A stretch of 64,000 bases of DNA from an uncultured Acidovorax sp. (GCA_913774625.1 CAJYHL010000036.1:62001-126000); one strand, 5' to 3'; counted from the stretch's first letter, positions 16,946 to 25,555 are shown. Numbers and translations: made by a program. The notes: generated from the letters alone by a model not told the origin.

Positions 16946-17037
16946 GCCGCATGGCGGGCGGCGCAGGCCGGTGGCAAGATGGCTGCCGGCCTGCTCCGCC
17001 TTCGGCCTTTCTTCCTCCGAATCTTCCCTGGAACGAC

Positions 17038-18588
17038 ATGACCTCTGACAACCGCCTGGTGGAGCTGTCCGCCAACGAACTGCGCCACCGCATCGGCCAG
17101 CGCGAAATCTCGCCCGTCGAACTGCTCGAAGCCTGCATTGAGCGCATCGAGGCGGTGAATCCCTACGTCAACGCCGTCACCGCCACCTGCTTCGACCGCG
17201 CCCGCGCCGAGGCCCGCGTGGCCGAGCAGGCCGTGCTGCGTGGGGAGCCGCTCGGGCTGCTGCACGGCCTGCCCATGGGCGTGAAGGACCTGGAGGCCAC
17301 CGCCGGCCTTTTGACCACCTATGGCTCGCAGATCTACCGAGAGCACATTCCCGCCGAAGACAACGTGCTGGTGGCGCGCCTCAGGGCCGCCGGTGCCATC
17401 GTGGCGGGCAAGACCAATATTCCCGAAATGGGCGCGGGCGCCAATTCGCGCAACACCGTCTGGGGCGCCACGGGCAACCCTTTCAATCCCAACCTGAACG
17501 CGGGCGGCTCCTCGGGCGGCTCGGCCGCCGCGCTGGCCTGCGACATGCTGCCGGTCTGCACGGGCTCGGACACGGGCGGCTCCCTGCGCATTCCGGCCGC
17601 CAAATGCGGCGTGGTGGGCTTCCGGCCCTCGCCGGGCGTGGTGCCCAGCTCGCGCAAGCTGCTGGGCTGGACGCCGATCTCCGTCGTCGGCCCCATGGGC
17701 CGCACGGTGGCCGAAGCCTGCCTGCAGCTGGCTGCGTCGGCAGGCCTGTCGGCCGGCGATCCGCTGAGCTATCCGCTGGACCCCTTGAGCTTCCTGCACC
17801 CCGAACCGGTCGATCTGGCGGGCCTGCGCGTGGGCTACACCGAAGACTTCGGCGCCTGCGCGGTCGATGAGGGCATACGCCGGACCTTCCGGCAGAAGAT
17901 CGCCGCCATGCGGCACCTCTTCAAGAGCTGCGATGCCATCGACTTCGACCTGGGCGAGGTGCATCGCTGCTTCGACGTGCTGCGCGCCGAAGCCTTCGTG
18001 GCCAGCACGCGCGACGCCTACCAGCGCGACCCGGACAGCCTGGGCCCCAACACCCGCGCCAACTACGAGATGGGCGCAGCCATGTCGCTGCTGGACAGCG
18101 CCTGGGCGCAGGCCGAGCAGACGCGCATCCTGGCGCGCTTCCAGCAGGTCTTCCGCGACTACGACGTGATCCTGGCGCCCACCACGCCGGTCTCGCCCTT
18201 TCCCTGGACCTCGCTCTTCGCCAGCCACATCAACGGCGAGGCGCAGGCCAACTACTACCGCTGGCTGGGCCTGACCTACGTCACCACGCTCACAACCCAC
18301 CCCGCGCTCAGCCTGCCGTGCGGGCGCGACGAGGCCGGCATGCCCTTCGGGCTGCAGGTGGTGGGGCCGTTCCGGGGAGACCACCGCACGCTGGGCATGG
18401 GCCAGTCGCTGGAAGAGGCCTTCGCGCGCATCCCGGAACTGCAGCGGCCCCGGCCCGACCTGACGGCGCTGCGGCCTGCGGAACCCGCGCTGACCTCCAT
18501 CGTCACCCAGGCGCCGCACCCCGAGGATGCGCGAGGCGTGGCACGCGCGGGCACAGCGGCGTCGTCGGCCACGGTGTCGGCGGTCTGA
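17038..18588 (+). CDS. Amidase-signature family hydrolase
   Basis: A 516-residue amidase-signature enzyme with a complete Ser-cisSer-Lys triad: Lys83 in GVKDLE, cis-Ser158 in GGSSGGS and nucleophile Ser182 in TGGSLRIP. The 24-residue spacing of the two serines matches the family. It hydrolyses a carboxamide, but the substrate is not readable; the family also contains GatA, and no GatB or GatC partner is here. It ends one base before the FAD oxidase start, implying translational coupling. The Ala/Thr-rich tail (last 25 residues) looks unstructured. Confidence 0.87.
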   Translation: MTSDNRLVELSANELRHRIGQREISPVELLEACIERIEAVNPYVNAVTATCFDRARAEARVAEQAVLRGEPLGLLHGLPMGVKDLEATAGLLTTYGSQIYREHIPAEDNVLVARLRAAGAIVAGKTNIPEMGAGANSRNTVWGATGNPFNPNLNAGGSSGGSAAALACDMLPVCTGSDTGGSLRIPAAKCGVVGFRPSPGVVPSSRKLLGWTPISVVGPMGRTVAEACLQLAASAGLSAGDPLSYPLDPLSFLHPEPVDLAGLRVGYTEDFGACAVDEGIRRTFRQKIAAMRHLFKSCDAIDFDLGEVHRCFDVLRAEAFVASTRDAYQRDPDSLGPNTRANYEMGAAMSLLDSAWAQAEQTRILARFQQVFRDYDVILAPTTPVSPFPWTSLFASHINGEAQANYYRWLGLTYVTTLTTHPALSLPCGRDEAGMPFGLQVVGPFRGDHRTLGMGQSLEEAFARIPELQRPRPDLTALRPAEPALTSIVTQAPHPEDARGVARAGTAASSATVSAV

Positions 18589-18589
18589 G

Positions 18590-19750
18590 ATGGCTCCGGT
18601 GTTCGACTACATCGTCGTGGGCGCGGGCATCGCCGGTGCCTCGGTCGCCTGGCAGCTGGCGGCGCGCGCCACGCCGCAGGAGGCCGCCCGCGTGCTGGTG
18701 CTGGAGCGGGAATCGCAGCCCGGCTACCACACCACGGGGCGTTCCGCCGCGCTCTACATGGAAACCTACGGCACGCCCAACATCCGCGCGCTGACGCGGG
18801 CCAGCCGTGCCTTCTACGATGCGCCGCCGCCCGAGTTCGGCGCCAACCCCATCCTGAGCCCGCGCGGCGCCGTGCATGTGGCGGGGCCCGATCAGCTGCC
18901 CCTGCTGGATGCGGCCCTGGCCGAAGCACGCGAGCGCTCGCCCCATGTGCGCCGCGTGGAGCAGCCCGAGCTGCTGCGCCTGCTGCCCTGCCTGCGCCCC
19001 GAAGCCGCTGCCGCCGGCATGGCCGAGCCCGACGCCGCGGACATCGACGTGCACGCGCTGCACCAGGGCTACCTGCGCGGCCTGCGCCAGCGCGGCGGCC
19101 TGGTGCGCACGGATGCGGAAGTGGTGTCGCTGGCACGGGAGGGCGAAGGCACCGGCGGCGTCTGGCGCGTGGAACTCGCCAGCGGCGAGGTGTTGCTGGC
19201 CCGCGTGCTGGTCAACGCCGCGGGCGCCTGGGCCGACGTGCTCGCCACCCAGGCGGGCGTGTCGCCCATCGGCCTGGAGCCGCGCCGGCGCACGGCCTTC
19301 ACCTTCAAGCCGCCCGAAGGCCTGGACTGCAGCGGCTGGCCCGCAGCCATCGCCATCGACGAGAGCTGCTACTTCAAGCCCGATGCCGGCCAACTGCTGG
19401 GCTCGCCCGCCAATGCCGACCCCACGCACCCGCACGACGTGGTGCCGGAAGAGCTGGACGTGGCCACGGGCATCCACCACATCGAGCAGTTGACCACCCT
19501 GCAGATCCGCCGCCCCTCGCACACCTGGGCCGGGCTGCGGTCCTTCGTGGCTGATGGCGATCTGGTGGTGGGCTGGGACACGCAGGTGCCCGGCTTCTTC
19601 TGGCTGGCCGCGCAGGGCGGCTACGGCATACAGAGCGCGGCGGGCGCGTCGCTGCTCGCGGCCAATCTGCTGCGCAGGGAGCCGCTGGACGCCCTGCTGG
19701 AACGCGAGGGCGTCGATGTGCAAGGGCTGTCGCCGGCACGGCTGCGCTGA
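18590..19750 (+). CDS. FAD-dependent amino-acid oxidase/dehydrogenase (DAO family)
   Basis: A 386-residue flavoprotein of the D-amino-acid oxidase/glycine oxidase superfamily. The Rossmann dinucleotide fold is at the N-terminus (YIVVGAGIAGASVAWQLAAR). Next come GYHTTGRSAALYMETYG at the flavin, VLVNAAGAWAD, and the C-terminal WLAAQGGYGIQSAAGASLLA FAD-contact motif. It probably oxidises an amino or imino acid; the electron acceptor is unknown. The start codon follows the amidase stop by a single base. With dsdA upstream, a role in D-amino-acid or N-substituted amino-acid breakdown is likely. Confidence 0.87.
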   Translation: MAPVFDYIVVGAGIAGASVAWQLAARATPQEAARVLVLERESQPGYHTTGRSAALYMETYGTPNIRALTRASRAFYDAPPPEFGANPILSPRGAVHVAGPDQLPLLDAALAEARERSPHVRRVEQPELLRLLPCLRPEAAAAGMAEPDAADIDVHALHQGYLRGLRQRGGLVRTDAEVVSLAREGEGTGGVWRVELASGEVLLARVLVNAAGAWADVLATQAGVSPIGLEPRRRTAFTFKPPEGLDCSGWPAAIAIDESCYFKPDAGQLLGSPANADPTHPHDVVPEELDVATGIHHIEQLTTLQIRRPSHTWAGLRSFVADGDLVVGWDTQVPGFFWLAAQGGYGIQSAAGASLLAANLLRREPLDALLEREGVDVQGLSPARLR

Positions 19751-19755
19751 GGCAC

Positions 19756-20304
19756 TCAGGCGTAGGTATTGACCTGCGTGCCCAGGGGGCCGGAGCCAGC
19801 CAGGGGTGGTGCGGGCGGCGCTGCCGGGTCCTGGCCGGTGGCCGTGCCGGGGCTGGTTCCCGCGCCCGACAAGGTATCGGGCTGCACCTCGGCCAGCGAC
19901 TCCAGCAGGCCGGCCTGCATGAAGCCGCCGCCTTCCTCCAGTCCCAGCCCAGCTTCCGCCATGCCGGAATAGGCCTGCAGCAGGCCGTTCTGGGGCACGG
20001 AGCCCAGCAGGGTGCTGTCCAGCATGCCGGTCTGCACCAGGCTGGCTTCGCGCAGGCCTGCCTGCAGGGTGGGGTCGGGCGTGCCCGGCGTGGGGGCAGC
20101 CTGGCCTGTCAGGGCCTGATTGCCCAGCAGCGCCGCCTGTAGGGAGCCGGACAGCACGGCGGACGGACCCAGCAGCGCGAGCTGGTCGGCCTGCTCGAAG
20201 TCCTGCACCTGCTGCAGCGCGTTGGCGCGTGCCGTGGGGTTGGTGGGGTCGAATCCCGGGCTGGTCGCGGCGGGAACGGCGGCGTTGATAGAAGAGAGGT
20301 CCAT
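19756..20304 (-). CDS. Unrecognised 182-aa protein sharing ends with the YjfB-like protein
   Basis: I do not recognise this protein. It has no signal peptide, membrane segment or cysteine, and is rich in Ala, Gly, Leu, Gln and Pro. Several similar Leu/Gln/Ala blocks recur (LQAALLGNQALTG, LQAGLREASLVQTG, MQAGLLESLAEV), followed by a Pro/Gly-rich linker. It begins MDLSS and ends GPLGTQVNTYA; the upstream YjfB-like protein begins MDVSL and ends GTLGTQVNAFA. A good AGGAG ribosome site precedes the ATG. It lies 64 bp downstream of the YjfB gene on the same strand, so it is probably co-transcribed and linked to motility by context. Confidence 0.7.
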   Translation of the reverse strand: MDLSSINAAVPAATSPGFDPTNPTARANALQQVQDFEQADQLALLGPSAVLSGSLQAALLGNQALTGQAAPTPGTPDPTLQAGLREASLVQTGMLDSTLLGSVPQNGLLQAYSGMAEAGLGLEEGGGFMQAGLLESLAEVQPDTLSGAGTSPGTATGQDPAAPPAPPLAGSGPLGTQVNTYA

Positions 20305-20322
20305 ACGAACTCCTGTTGCGTG

Positions 20323-20345
20323 CGGCGGCTATGCCCGAGCCGCCG
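20323..20345 (-). other. Intercistronic hairpin between the YjfB-like gene and its partner
   Basis: A perfect 8-bp stem, CGGCGGCT/AGCCGCCG, with a 7-base loop lies between the two genes. There is no T-run, so it is not an ordinary terminator. It could stall RNases or set the ratio of the two proteins. The ribosome site of the downstream gene begins shortly after it. Confidence 0.45.
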
Positions 20346-20368
20346 TCATCTGGCCCCTTGGATGCTTT

Positions 20369-20578
20369 TCAGGCGAAAGCGTTCACCTGCGTTCCCAGCG
20401 TGCCGGATGTGGCCAGCGCGGGCTGGGGTGAGGGCAGGGCCTGCAGCAGGGCCGCGGCCGAGGTCTTCTGAGCATCCAGCGCCTTCTTCAGCACGGCAGT
20501 GCCCACGGCGTCGGAGGTCTTGGCGTTGCTGACCGCGGTGGCCGTGCTGGTGATGGATTGCGAGAGGGAAACGTCCAT
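20369..20578 (-). CDS. YjfB-type putative motility protein
   Basis: A 69-residue protein matching the YjfB family of putative motility proteins: short, starting MDVS, with the conserved core VLKKALDAQKTSAAALLQALP. Members are often found in flagellated bacteria; their function is not established. It ends in GTLGTQVNAFA, a tail shared with the protein encoded downstream. The ATG at 20578 has an AGGAG ribosome site; the longer open frame reaches back over the promoter and is rejected. A FliA-type promoter lies just upstream. Confidence 0.8.
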   Translation of the reverse strand: MDVSLSQSITSTATAVSNAKTSDAVGTAVLKKALDAQKTSAAALLQALPSPQPALATSGTLGTQVNAFA

Positions 20579-20609
20579 GGTCGGGCTCCTGAGGGTGTAC
20601 TCCGCCCAG

Positions 20610-20637
20610 TTATCGGCAGCCACGCCCATGGGTTGAG
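20610..20637 (-). promoter_or_regulatory. Candidate sigma-28 (FliA) promoter for the YjfB-like operon
   Basis: On the minus strand, CTCAACCC (complement of 20630-20637) is followed after 12 bases by GCCGATAA (complement of 20610-20617). GCCGATAA is an exact match to the FliA -10 octamer, and CTCAA is a reasonable -35 core. The promoter would start transcription about 25 bases before the gene's start codon. The element fits the motility annotation of the gene it precedes. Confidence 0.65.
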
Positions 20638-20647
20638 CACAATTTTC

Positions 20648-22081
20648 TCAATCCAGTGCGTTGCTTCCATAGGCACCGCAGGCGGCCAGATCCGAGTCGG
20701 AAAGGCGCGGTAGCTGGGACGCAGCACCGCGCAGGGCCGTGCGCAGGCCTTCTTCCAGCACCGGGTGGTAGAAGGGCATGCCCAGCAGATCGGCCACGGT
20801 GAGCCTATGCTCCACGGCCAGCGCCAGCAGATGGGCCAGATGCTCGCCGTCGGGCGCGCACAGCTCCGCGCCCAGCAGACGGCCGCTGGCCTTGTCGGCG
20901 TAGACGTGCAGCCGGCCGTGACCGCGCTGCGCCACTCGGGCGCGGCCCTGGTCGGCGAAATCCACGCAGCCGGTCACGAATGCGTGTTCGGCGGACGCCT
21001 TCTGGCGCTCCAGCAGCGCGGCATGGTTCCGCCCGACGACCGCCGCATTGGGCTGGGTGAAGGCGATGGCCAGGCGCGTGCGGCGCTGGAAGCGGTGCGG
21101 CTCCTCGGCCATCGCGTTCAGCCCGGCGATGTGGCCTTCGTCGGCGGCCTCGTGCAGCAGCGAACGGTCGCCGTCCACATCACCCGCCATGAAGACGCGC
21201 AGGTCGCCCACCTGCATGGAGCGCGGGTCCACGGGCGGCAGGCCCTTGTCGTCCAGCTCCAGCCCGAGCGTGTCCAGCCCCATGTGCTCCACGTTGGGGC
21301 GGCGCCCCAGCGCGGCCAGCACCTGGTCCACGACCACGGTGGACTGGCCGTCGCTCACCTCGATGCCCCCCGCAACTTCGCGCAGCTGTACTTCGCCGCC
21401 CAGCAGCACCAGGAATTCCTGCTTGAAGAGACCGATCAGCGTCTCGTTGAGCTGCGGATCGCTCAGCCCCGCGACGGTCGGCATCTTGCTGAATGCCGAG
21501 ACCTCCAGTCCCAGCCGTGCCAGGGCCTGCGCCATTTCGGAGCCCACCGCGCCCAGGCCGATCACCGCGATGCGCGGGCCCAGCGTGGGCTGCTCGAACA
21601 GGGTGTCGGTGGTCAGGATGCGGTCGCCGAAGGCCAGCCAGGCTTCGGGCACCACGGGGCGGGAGCCGGTGGCGACCACGATGTTCCGGGCCTGGTGAAT
21701 CACGCCGTTCACCTCGACCCGGTGCGCATCGAGCAGCCTCGCCCGGCCGGAAATGGCCTGCTTGCCTGCATCGGTCGATCGCAGCGTGGCTTCCACGAAC
21801 CGGTCTCGCATGGAGCGCACGCGCTGCAGCACGGCGGGCAGGTCCACCGACAGGTGTTTGGCTCCGTGGATGCCCAGGGCTTCGAGCTTGCTGCCTGCGT
21901 GGAAGGCGTTGCCGGCCTCGATCAGCAGCTTGGACGGCATGCAGCCCACGCGTGCGCAGGTGGTGCCCCAGGGGCCGTCGTTGACGATCAGATAGCTGTC
22001 GGTGCGCTTGCGCACTTCGCGCAGGGCAGCCAGGCCGGCCGAGCCGGCGCCGATGATGATGACGTCGAGAGGGGCGCTCAT
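20648..22081 (-). CDS. Dihydrolipoamide dehydrogenase-like flavin disulfide reductase
   Basis: A 477-residue class I pyridine-nucleotide-disulfide oxidoreductase. The FAD fold is at the start (VIIIGAGSAGLAALREV). The redox disulfide is Cys42 and Cys47 in GTTCARVGCMPSK. The NAD(P) fold follows (RIAVIGLGAVGSEMAQAL), then MAGDVDGDRSLLHEAADEG and the dimer domain with the His-Glu active-site segment FYHPVLEEGLR. It is not next to 2-oxoacid dehydrogenase E1/E2 genes, so it may not be the pyruvate-complex E3; a free-standing reductase role is likely. The last 25 residues (Ser/Asp-rich) extend past the family core. Confidence 0.85.
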   Translation of the reverse strand: MSAPLDVIIIGAGSAGLAALREVRKRTDSYLIVNDGPWGTTCARVGCMPSKLLIEAGNAFHAGSKLEALGIHGAKHLSVDLPAVLQRVRSMRDRFVEATLRSTDAGKQAISGRARLLDAHRVEVNGVIHQARNIVVATGSRPVVPEAWLAFGDRILTTDTLFEQPTLGPRIAVIGLGAVGSEMAQALARLGLEVSAFSKMPTVAGLSDPQLNETLIGLFKQEFLVLLGGEVQLREVAGGIEVSDGQSTVVVDQVLAALGRRPNVEHMGLDTLGLELDDKGLPPVDPRSMQVGDLRVFMAGDVDGDRSLLHEAADEGHIAGLNAMAEEPHRFQRRTRLAIAFTQPNAAVVGRNHAALLERQKASAEHAFVTGCVDFADQGRARVAQRGHGRLHVYADKASGRLLGAELCAPDGEHLAHLLALAVEHRLTVADLLGMPFYHPVLEEGLRTALRGAASQLPRLSDSDLAACGAYGSNALD

Positions 22082-22249
22082 GGATGGGTGGGCAGCGGAT
22101 AAAGAAGGTGTGGCAGTGTCGCCGCCGGCGGTCGGCTGCCCTGTAGGCCGCCAGGCCCTGCATCTGCGCAGGCATGCCGCATCCCGCCGCTTGCTGCAGC
22201 AGGAGGGCAGGGCGCTGCGATCCGCCTGTCCACCGATGGGCCGGCTCCC

Positions 22250-22843
22250 TCAGTCCGTCTGCGCGTGCCAGCCCACGCGGCCCTGGCCCAGGTCGTTGAT
22301 GCGCTGGACGAAAGCGTCGGCCCGGGCTTGCGGCAGCCGCAGGCGCAGCACCACCTGCGAGGCATGGGACACCTGCTGCAGTTCGGCGTCAGCGGCGTCG
22401 ATCTCGCGGCGCAGCAGGCCTTCGAGGGCATAGGGTACCTCGCACTGCAGCGTGGCCATGCGCTGCAGCACCACCTTGTCGGCGCCCAGCAGCGCCTGCG
22501 CCACGGTGTCGGTATAGGCCCGAACCAGGCCGCCTGCGCCCAGCTTGACGCCGCCGAAATAGCGCACCACGGTGGCCAGCACGCCCTCCAGGTCCTGGTG
22601 GCGCAACACGTCCAGCATGGGGCGCCCGGCCGTGCCGCCGGGCTCGCCGTCATCTACGGCGGCGGACTGCCCGCCCGCCAGCAGCGCCCAGCAGATGTGG
22701 GCGGCGTCGGGATGCCGCTTCCATAGCGCATCCACCGCGGCCTGCGCCGACGCGCGGTCGGACATGGGCTGCACGCAGCCGATGAAACGGCTCTTCTTGA
22801 TGACGATTTCGCTATGGGCGGGGGCGCTCAGGGTCTGTGGCAT
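22250..22843 (-). CDS. yigZ: YigZ/IMPACT-family protein
   Basis: A 197-residue protein of the UPF0029/IMPACT family. The N-terminal domain carries KKSRFIGCVQPMSD, DDGEPGGTAGRPML and VVRYFGGVKLGAGGLVRAY, the family signature. The C-terminal half is the DUF1949-like ferredoxin-fold domain. Bacterial YigZ has no firmly established reaction; eukaryotic IMPACT modulates translation control through GCN2. It is probably transcribed alone. Confidence 0.9.
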   Translation of the reverse strand: MPQTLSAPAHSEIVIKKSRFIGCVQPMSDRASAQAAVDALWKRHPDAAHICWALLAGGQSAAVDDGEPGGTAGRPMLDVLRHQDLEGVLATVVRYFGGVKLGAGGLVRAYTDTVAQALLGADKVVLQRMATLQCEVPYALEGLLRREIDAADAELQQVSHASQVVLRLRLPQARADAFVQRINDLGQGRVGWHAQTD

Positions 22844-22907
22844 GGGGCGCAGAGTCTAGGACACGCGGGCCAGGGACATGCGGGCGAACGTGCCGACTGG
22901 CATTTGC

Positions 22908-22948
22908 TTGACGCATCTCAACGCGTGCCGTCCAGGGCTGCCTAGGAT
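22908..22948 (+). promoter_or_regulatory. FNR/ANR-type box and -10 box upstream of azurin
   Basis: TTGAC-GCAT-CTCAA keeps the perfect TTGA-N6-TCAA core of FNR-family sites (22908-22921). A TAGGAT hexamer at 22943-22948 sits within one base of where the -10 box of a class II FNR promoter should be if the box is centred at -41.5. This predicts a transcript start near 22956 and a roughly 100-base leader before azurin. ANR control of azurin is known in Pseudomonas; here it is a prediction. Confidence 0.5.
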
Positions 22949-23056
22949 GCCTGAACGAATGCGAAGGCCCCCATACGGCCATTCCATTCATCCACCCGGC
23001 CATCGCAGCCATCGGGGCCCGCGGACCGGCATCGTTTTTTGAAAGGCGAGAACAAC

Positions 23057-23521
23057 ATGGCAATTTTCTGGAAACCCCTGGCGCTGCTGACGGTGTGTGC
23101 TTCGGCCTGCGTGGCCCTGCCGGCGCGCGCGGCCGATTGCTCGGCCGAGATCGAGGGCAATGACGCCATGCAGTTCAGCAAGTCCGCCATCGCCGTGCCC
23201 GCCAGCTGCAAGCAGTTCACCGTCAAGCTCAAGCATTCGGGCAAGCTGCCCAAGACCGCCATGGGCCATAACTGGGTACTGACCAAGGCGGCCGACATGC
23301 AGGGCGCGGCCACCGACGGCATGGCGGCCGGCGCCGCCAAGAATTTCGTCAAGAACGGCGACGCCCGCGTGATCGCGCACACCAAGGTGGTGGGCGGCGG
23401 AGAGAGCGATTCCGTGAGCTTCCCCGTGTCGGCCCTCAAGACCGGCGAGTCCTATGCGTTCTTCTGCTCGTTCCCGGGCCACTCTTCCATCATGAAGGGC
23501 ACGCTGACCCTGGCGAAGTGA
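23057..23521 (+). CDS. azu: Azurin (periplasmic blue copper protein)
   Basis: A 154-residue precursor. The signal peptide ends ARA, leaving a mature protein of about 129 residues that starts [11 protein letters not shown], as in known azurins. The type-1 copper ligands are visible: His in AMGHNWVL, then Cys, His and Met in [14 protein letters not shown]. The disulfide cysteines in DCSAEI and PASCKQF are present. It carries electrons in the periplasm, for example to nitrite reductase or cytochrome c peroxidase; no such partner gene is in the window. The ATG at 23057 has a purine-rich AAAGGCGAG ribosome site. Confidence 0.95.
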   Translation: MAIFWKPLALLTVCASACVALPARAADCSAEIEGNDAMQFSKSAIAVPASCKQFTVKLKHSGKLPKTAMGHNWVLTKAADMQGAATDGMAAGAAKNFVKNGDARVIAHTKVVGGGESDSVSFPVSALKTGESYAFFCSFPGHSSIMKGTLTLAK

Positions 23522-23689
23522 GGCGCCGGCCTGTTGGCTGGGCGCCACGGCCGCGGCACTTGGCCCGGAGGAGGGACGATGGCCTACAGGAAGCCAGCGG
23601 CGTGGCCTCTAGGCTGTCGGTGAACCTCCCGGCTGCGCGGCATGGCTTCGGCGATGACCGCGCTGCGCTTCAGCCTCAGGATGCCCGCC

Positions 23690-23881
23690 ATGTTGTCCTT
23701 TCGCCTGCCTTTCGACCTGACCCGATTGTTCGCCGCCCCGTCCTTCGTGGGTGATGCAGAGGCCACCCGGCCTGCGCTGCCTGTGCGGCAGCTCGCGGCT
23801 GCGGGGCCCATGCTGGTTTCCGCCTACGAGGCACCGCCCGCGGACCTGGACCAGCGGGTGCGGGCCAGCGGGGAGTGGTGA
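23690..23881 (+). CDS. Possible small protein downstream of azurin
   Basis: A 63-codon frame, 168 bp after azurin. Third codon positions are GC-rich like real genes nearby, and a CAGGA ribosome-like site lies about eight bases before the ATG. I recognise no family. The protein starts MLSFRLPFDLTRLF and has an acidic end (PPADLDQRVRASGEW). No membrane segment is clear. It could be a chance open frame. Confidence 0.35.
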   Translation: MLSFRLPFDLTRLFAAPSFVGDAEATRPALPVRQLAAAGPMLVSAYEAPPADLDQRVRASGEW

Positions 23882-23926
23882 GTCCCGCCTTCCGGCACCC
23901 CTGAGCCTTGCCTACTTCTTGTTGAT

Positions 23927-25555
23927 TCAGCGGCTGACCGAAGCCAGCTGAAGCGGGGCGCTGGACTGGCCCAGTGCCGGGCGCTGCGGCTGGAGCTTGA
24001 AGATCGACACGGCGTCGAAGAGGTCCTGAGCCTGCTGCTGCAGGCTTCTGGCGGCGGCGGAGCTTTCTTCGACCAGGGCCGCGTTCTGCTGGGTCGCATC
24101 GTCCATCTGGTTCACGGCGATGCCCACTTGCGAAACGCCGTTGCTCTGCTCGCTGCTGGCGGCGCTGATCTCTCCCACGATGTCCGTCACGCGCCGGATC
24201 GAGGCCACGACCTCTTCCATGGTGCGGCCGGCGCGCTCCACCAGGGCCGAGCCCGCTTCCACCTGCGTCACGCTGTCGGTGATCAGCGTCTTGATTTCCC
24301 GGGCTGCGTTCGCGCTGCGCTGCGCCAGGCTGCGCACCTCGCCGGCCACCACGGCGAACCCGCGCCCCTGATCGCCCGCGCGGGCGGCTTCCACGGCCGC
24401 ATTGAGCGCCAGGATGTTGGTCTGGAAGGCGATGGAGTCGATCACGCCGATGATGTCGGCGATGCGGCGCGAGCTCTCGTTGATCCCCCGCATGGTCGTG
24501 ACAACCTGGTTCACGGCCTCGCCGCCCTGCTGCGCCACTCCCGATGCGCCCTGCGCGAGCTGGTTGGCCTGCTGGGCGTTGTCGGCGTTGTGGCGCACGG
24601 TGGAACTCAGCTCATCCATGGTGGCCGCCGTCTGCTGCAGGGCGCTGGCCTGCTGCTCGGTGCGCATGCTCAGGTCCCGCGCGCCGGTGGCGATCTCGGT
24701 CGATCCGGTGACGATGGAGTCCGATGCGTTGCGCACCTGGGCGACCATGCCGGCCAGGCTGTGCTGCATCGCGGCCAAGGAGGCCATGACGCTGCCTGCG
24801 GCCAGGGCGTGCGTGTCTTCCAGCGGGCTCAGGTCGCCCTCGGCCACGCGCTGCGCGGCCAGGCCCAGCTCGGCCGGCTCCGCGCCCAGTGACCGGGCCA
24901 GCCGGCGTGTGATGAACAGCCCCGACGCGATGGCCAGAGCCAGCGCCGCGATGCAGGCCGCGATGAGGATGCGGCGCTGGGACGCCAGGCTTGCCTGCGC
25001 GGCCTCTTCGGCGAGGGTGGAGCGGCGCCCCGCGTCCGCGACGAATTCGCCGGCCTTGCCCGTGAGCTGTGCCAGCAGCGGGCGGCATTCGTTGTTGATC
25101 TTCGTGACGGCTGACTGATGCTCGCCGGACACGGCCATGCGGACGATGTCGCGGGCGACCGGGCCATAGACGGCTTCGATGCGCTCCAGATCGCCCAGCA
25201 GCCTGCGCGTGCTGTCGGGGGCCGAGGTGTCCTGCGCGATAGCCCGCTTCAGCGCGGCGAGGTCTGTCTGAACGTCGTCATCGGCCTTTCGGACCAGCGC
25301 GATTTCCTTGTCCGATTCCTGCCGGTCGATGACCAGCACCAGGTTGCGCACCGCAATGGCGCGCCGGCTGACGGCGTCGCGCATTCCGCTGGCCAGGTCG
25401 GACTGGGCTTCGACGCCCTGTACGTAGCCGGCGAAATTCTCGGTCGCGGAGCCCAGCGACCGTAGGGACAGCAGGGAGACGACGAGCACCATGAACACCA
25501 GCGCGCCGAACGCGAGGCCGAGTTGGGTTTTGACTTTCAGCCGAGCGTGGCGCAT
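23927..25555 (-). CDS. Methyl-accepting chemotaxis protein
   Basis: A 542-residue transmembrane chemoreceptor. The first membrane segment is at about 12-32. The periplasmic part (about 35-190) looks like a four-helix-bundle sensor. A second membrane segment (about 193-213) leads into a HAMP domain. The long cytoplasmic coiled coil contains the hairpin-tip signature with [20 protein letters not shown] and [19 protein letters not shown]. No C-terminal NWETF-like pentapeptide for CheR is present. The ligand is unknown. It belongs to the class with Tar-like topology common in betaproteobacteria. Confidence 0.92.
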   Translation of the reverse strand: MRHARLKVKTQLGLAFGALVFMVLVVSLLSLRSLGSATENFAGYVQGVEAQSDLASGMRDAVSRRAIAVRNLVLVIDRQESDKEIALVRKADDDVQTDLAALKRAIAQDTSAPDSTRRLLGDLERIEAVYGPVARDIVRMAVSGEHQSAVTKINNECRPLLAQLTGKAGEFVADAGRRSTLAEEAAQASLASQRRILIAACIAALALAIASGLFITRRLARSLGAEPAELGLAAQRVAEGDLSPLEDTHALAAGSVMASLAAMQHSLAGMVAQVRNASDSIVTGSTEIATGARDLSMRTEQQASALQQTAATMDELSSTVRHNADNAQQANQLAQGASGVAQQGGEAVNQVVTTMRGINESSRRIADIIGVIDSIAFQTNILALNAAVEAARAGDQGRGFAVVAGEVRSLAQRSANAAREIKTLITDSVTQVEAGSALVERAGRTMEEVVASIRRVTDIVGEISAASSEQSNGVSQVGIAVNQMDDATQQNAALVEESSAAARSLQQQAQDLFDAVSIFKLQPQRPALGQSSAPLQLASVSR

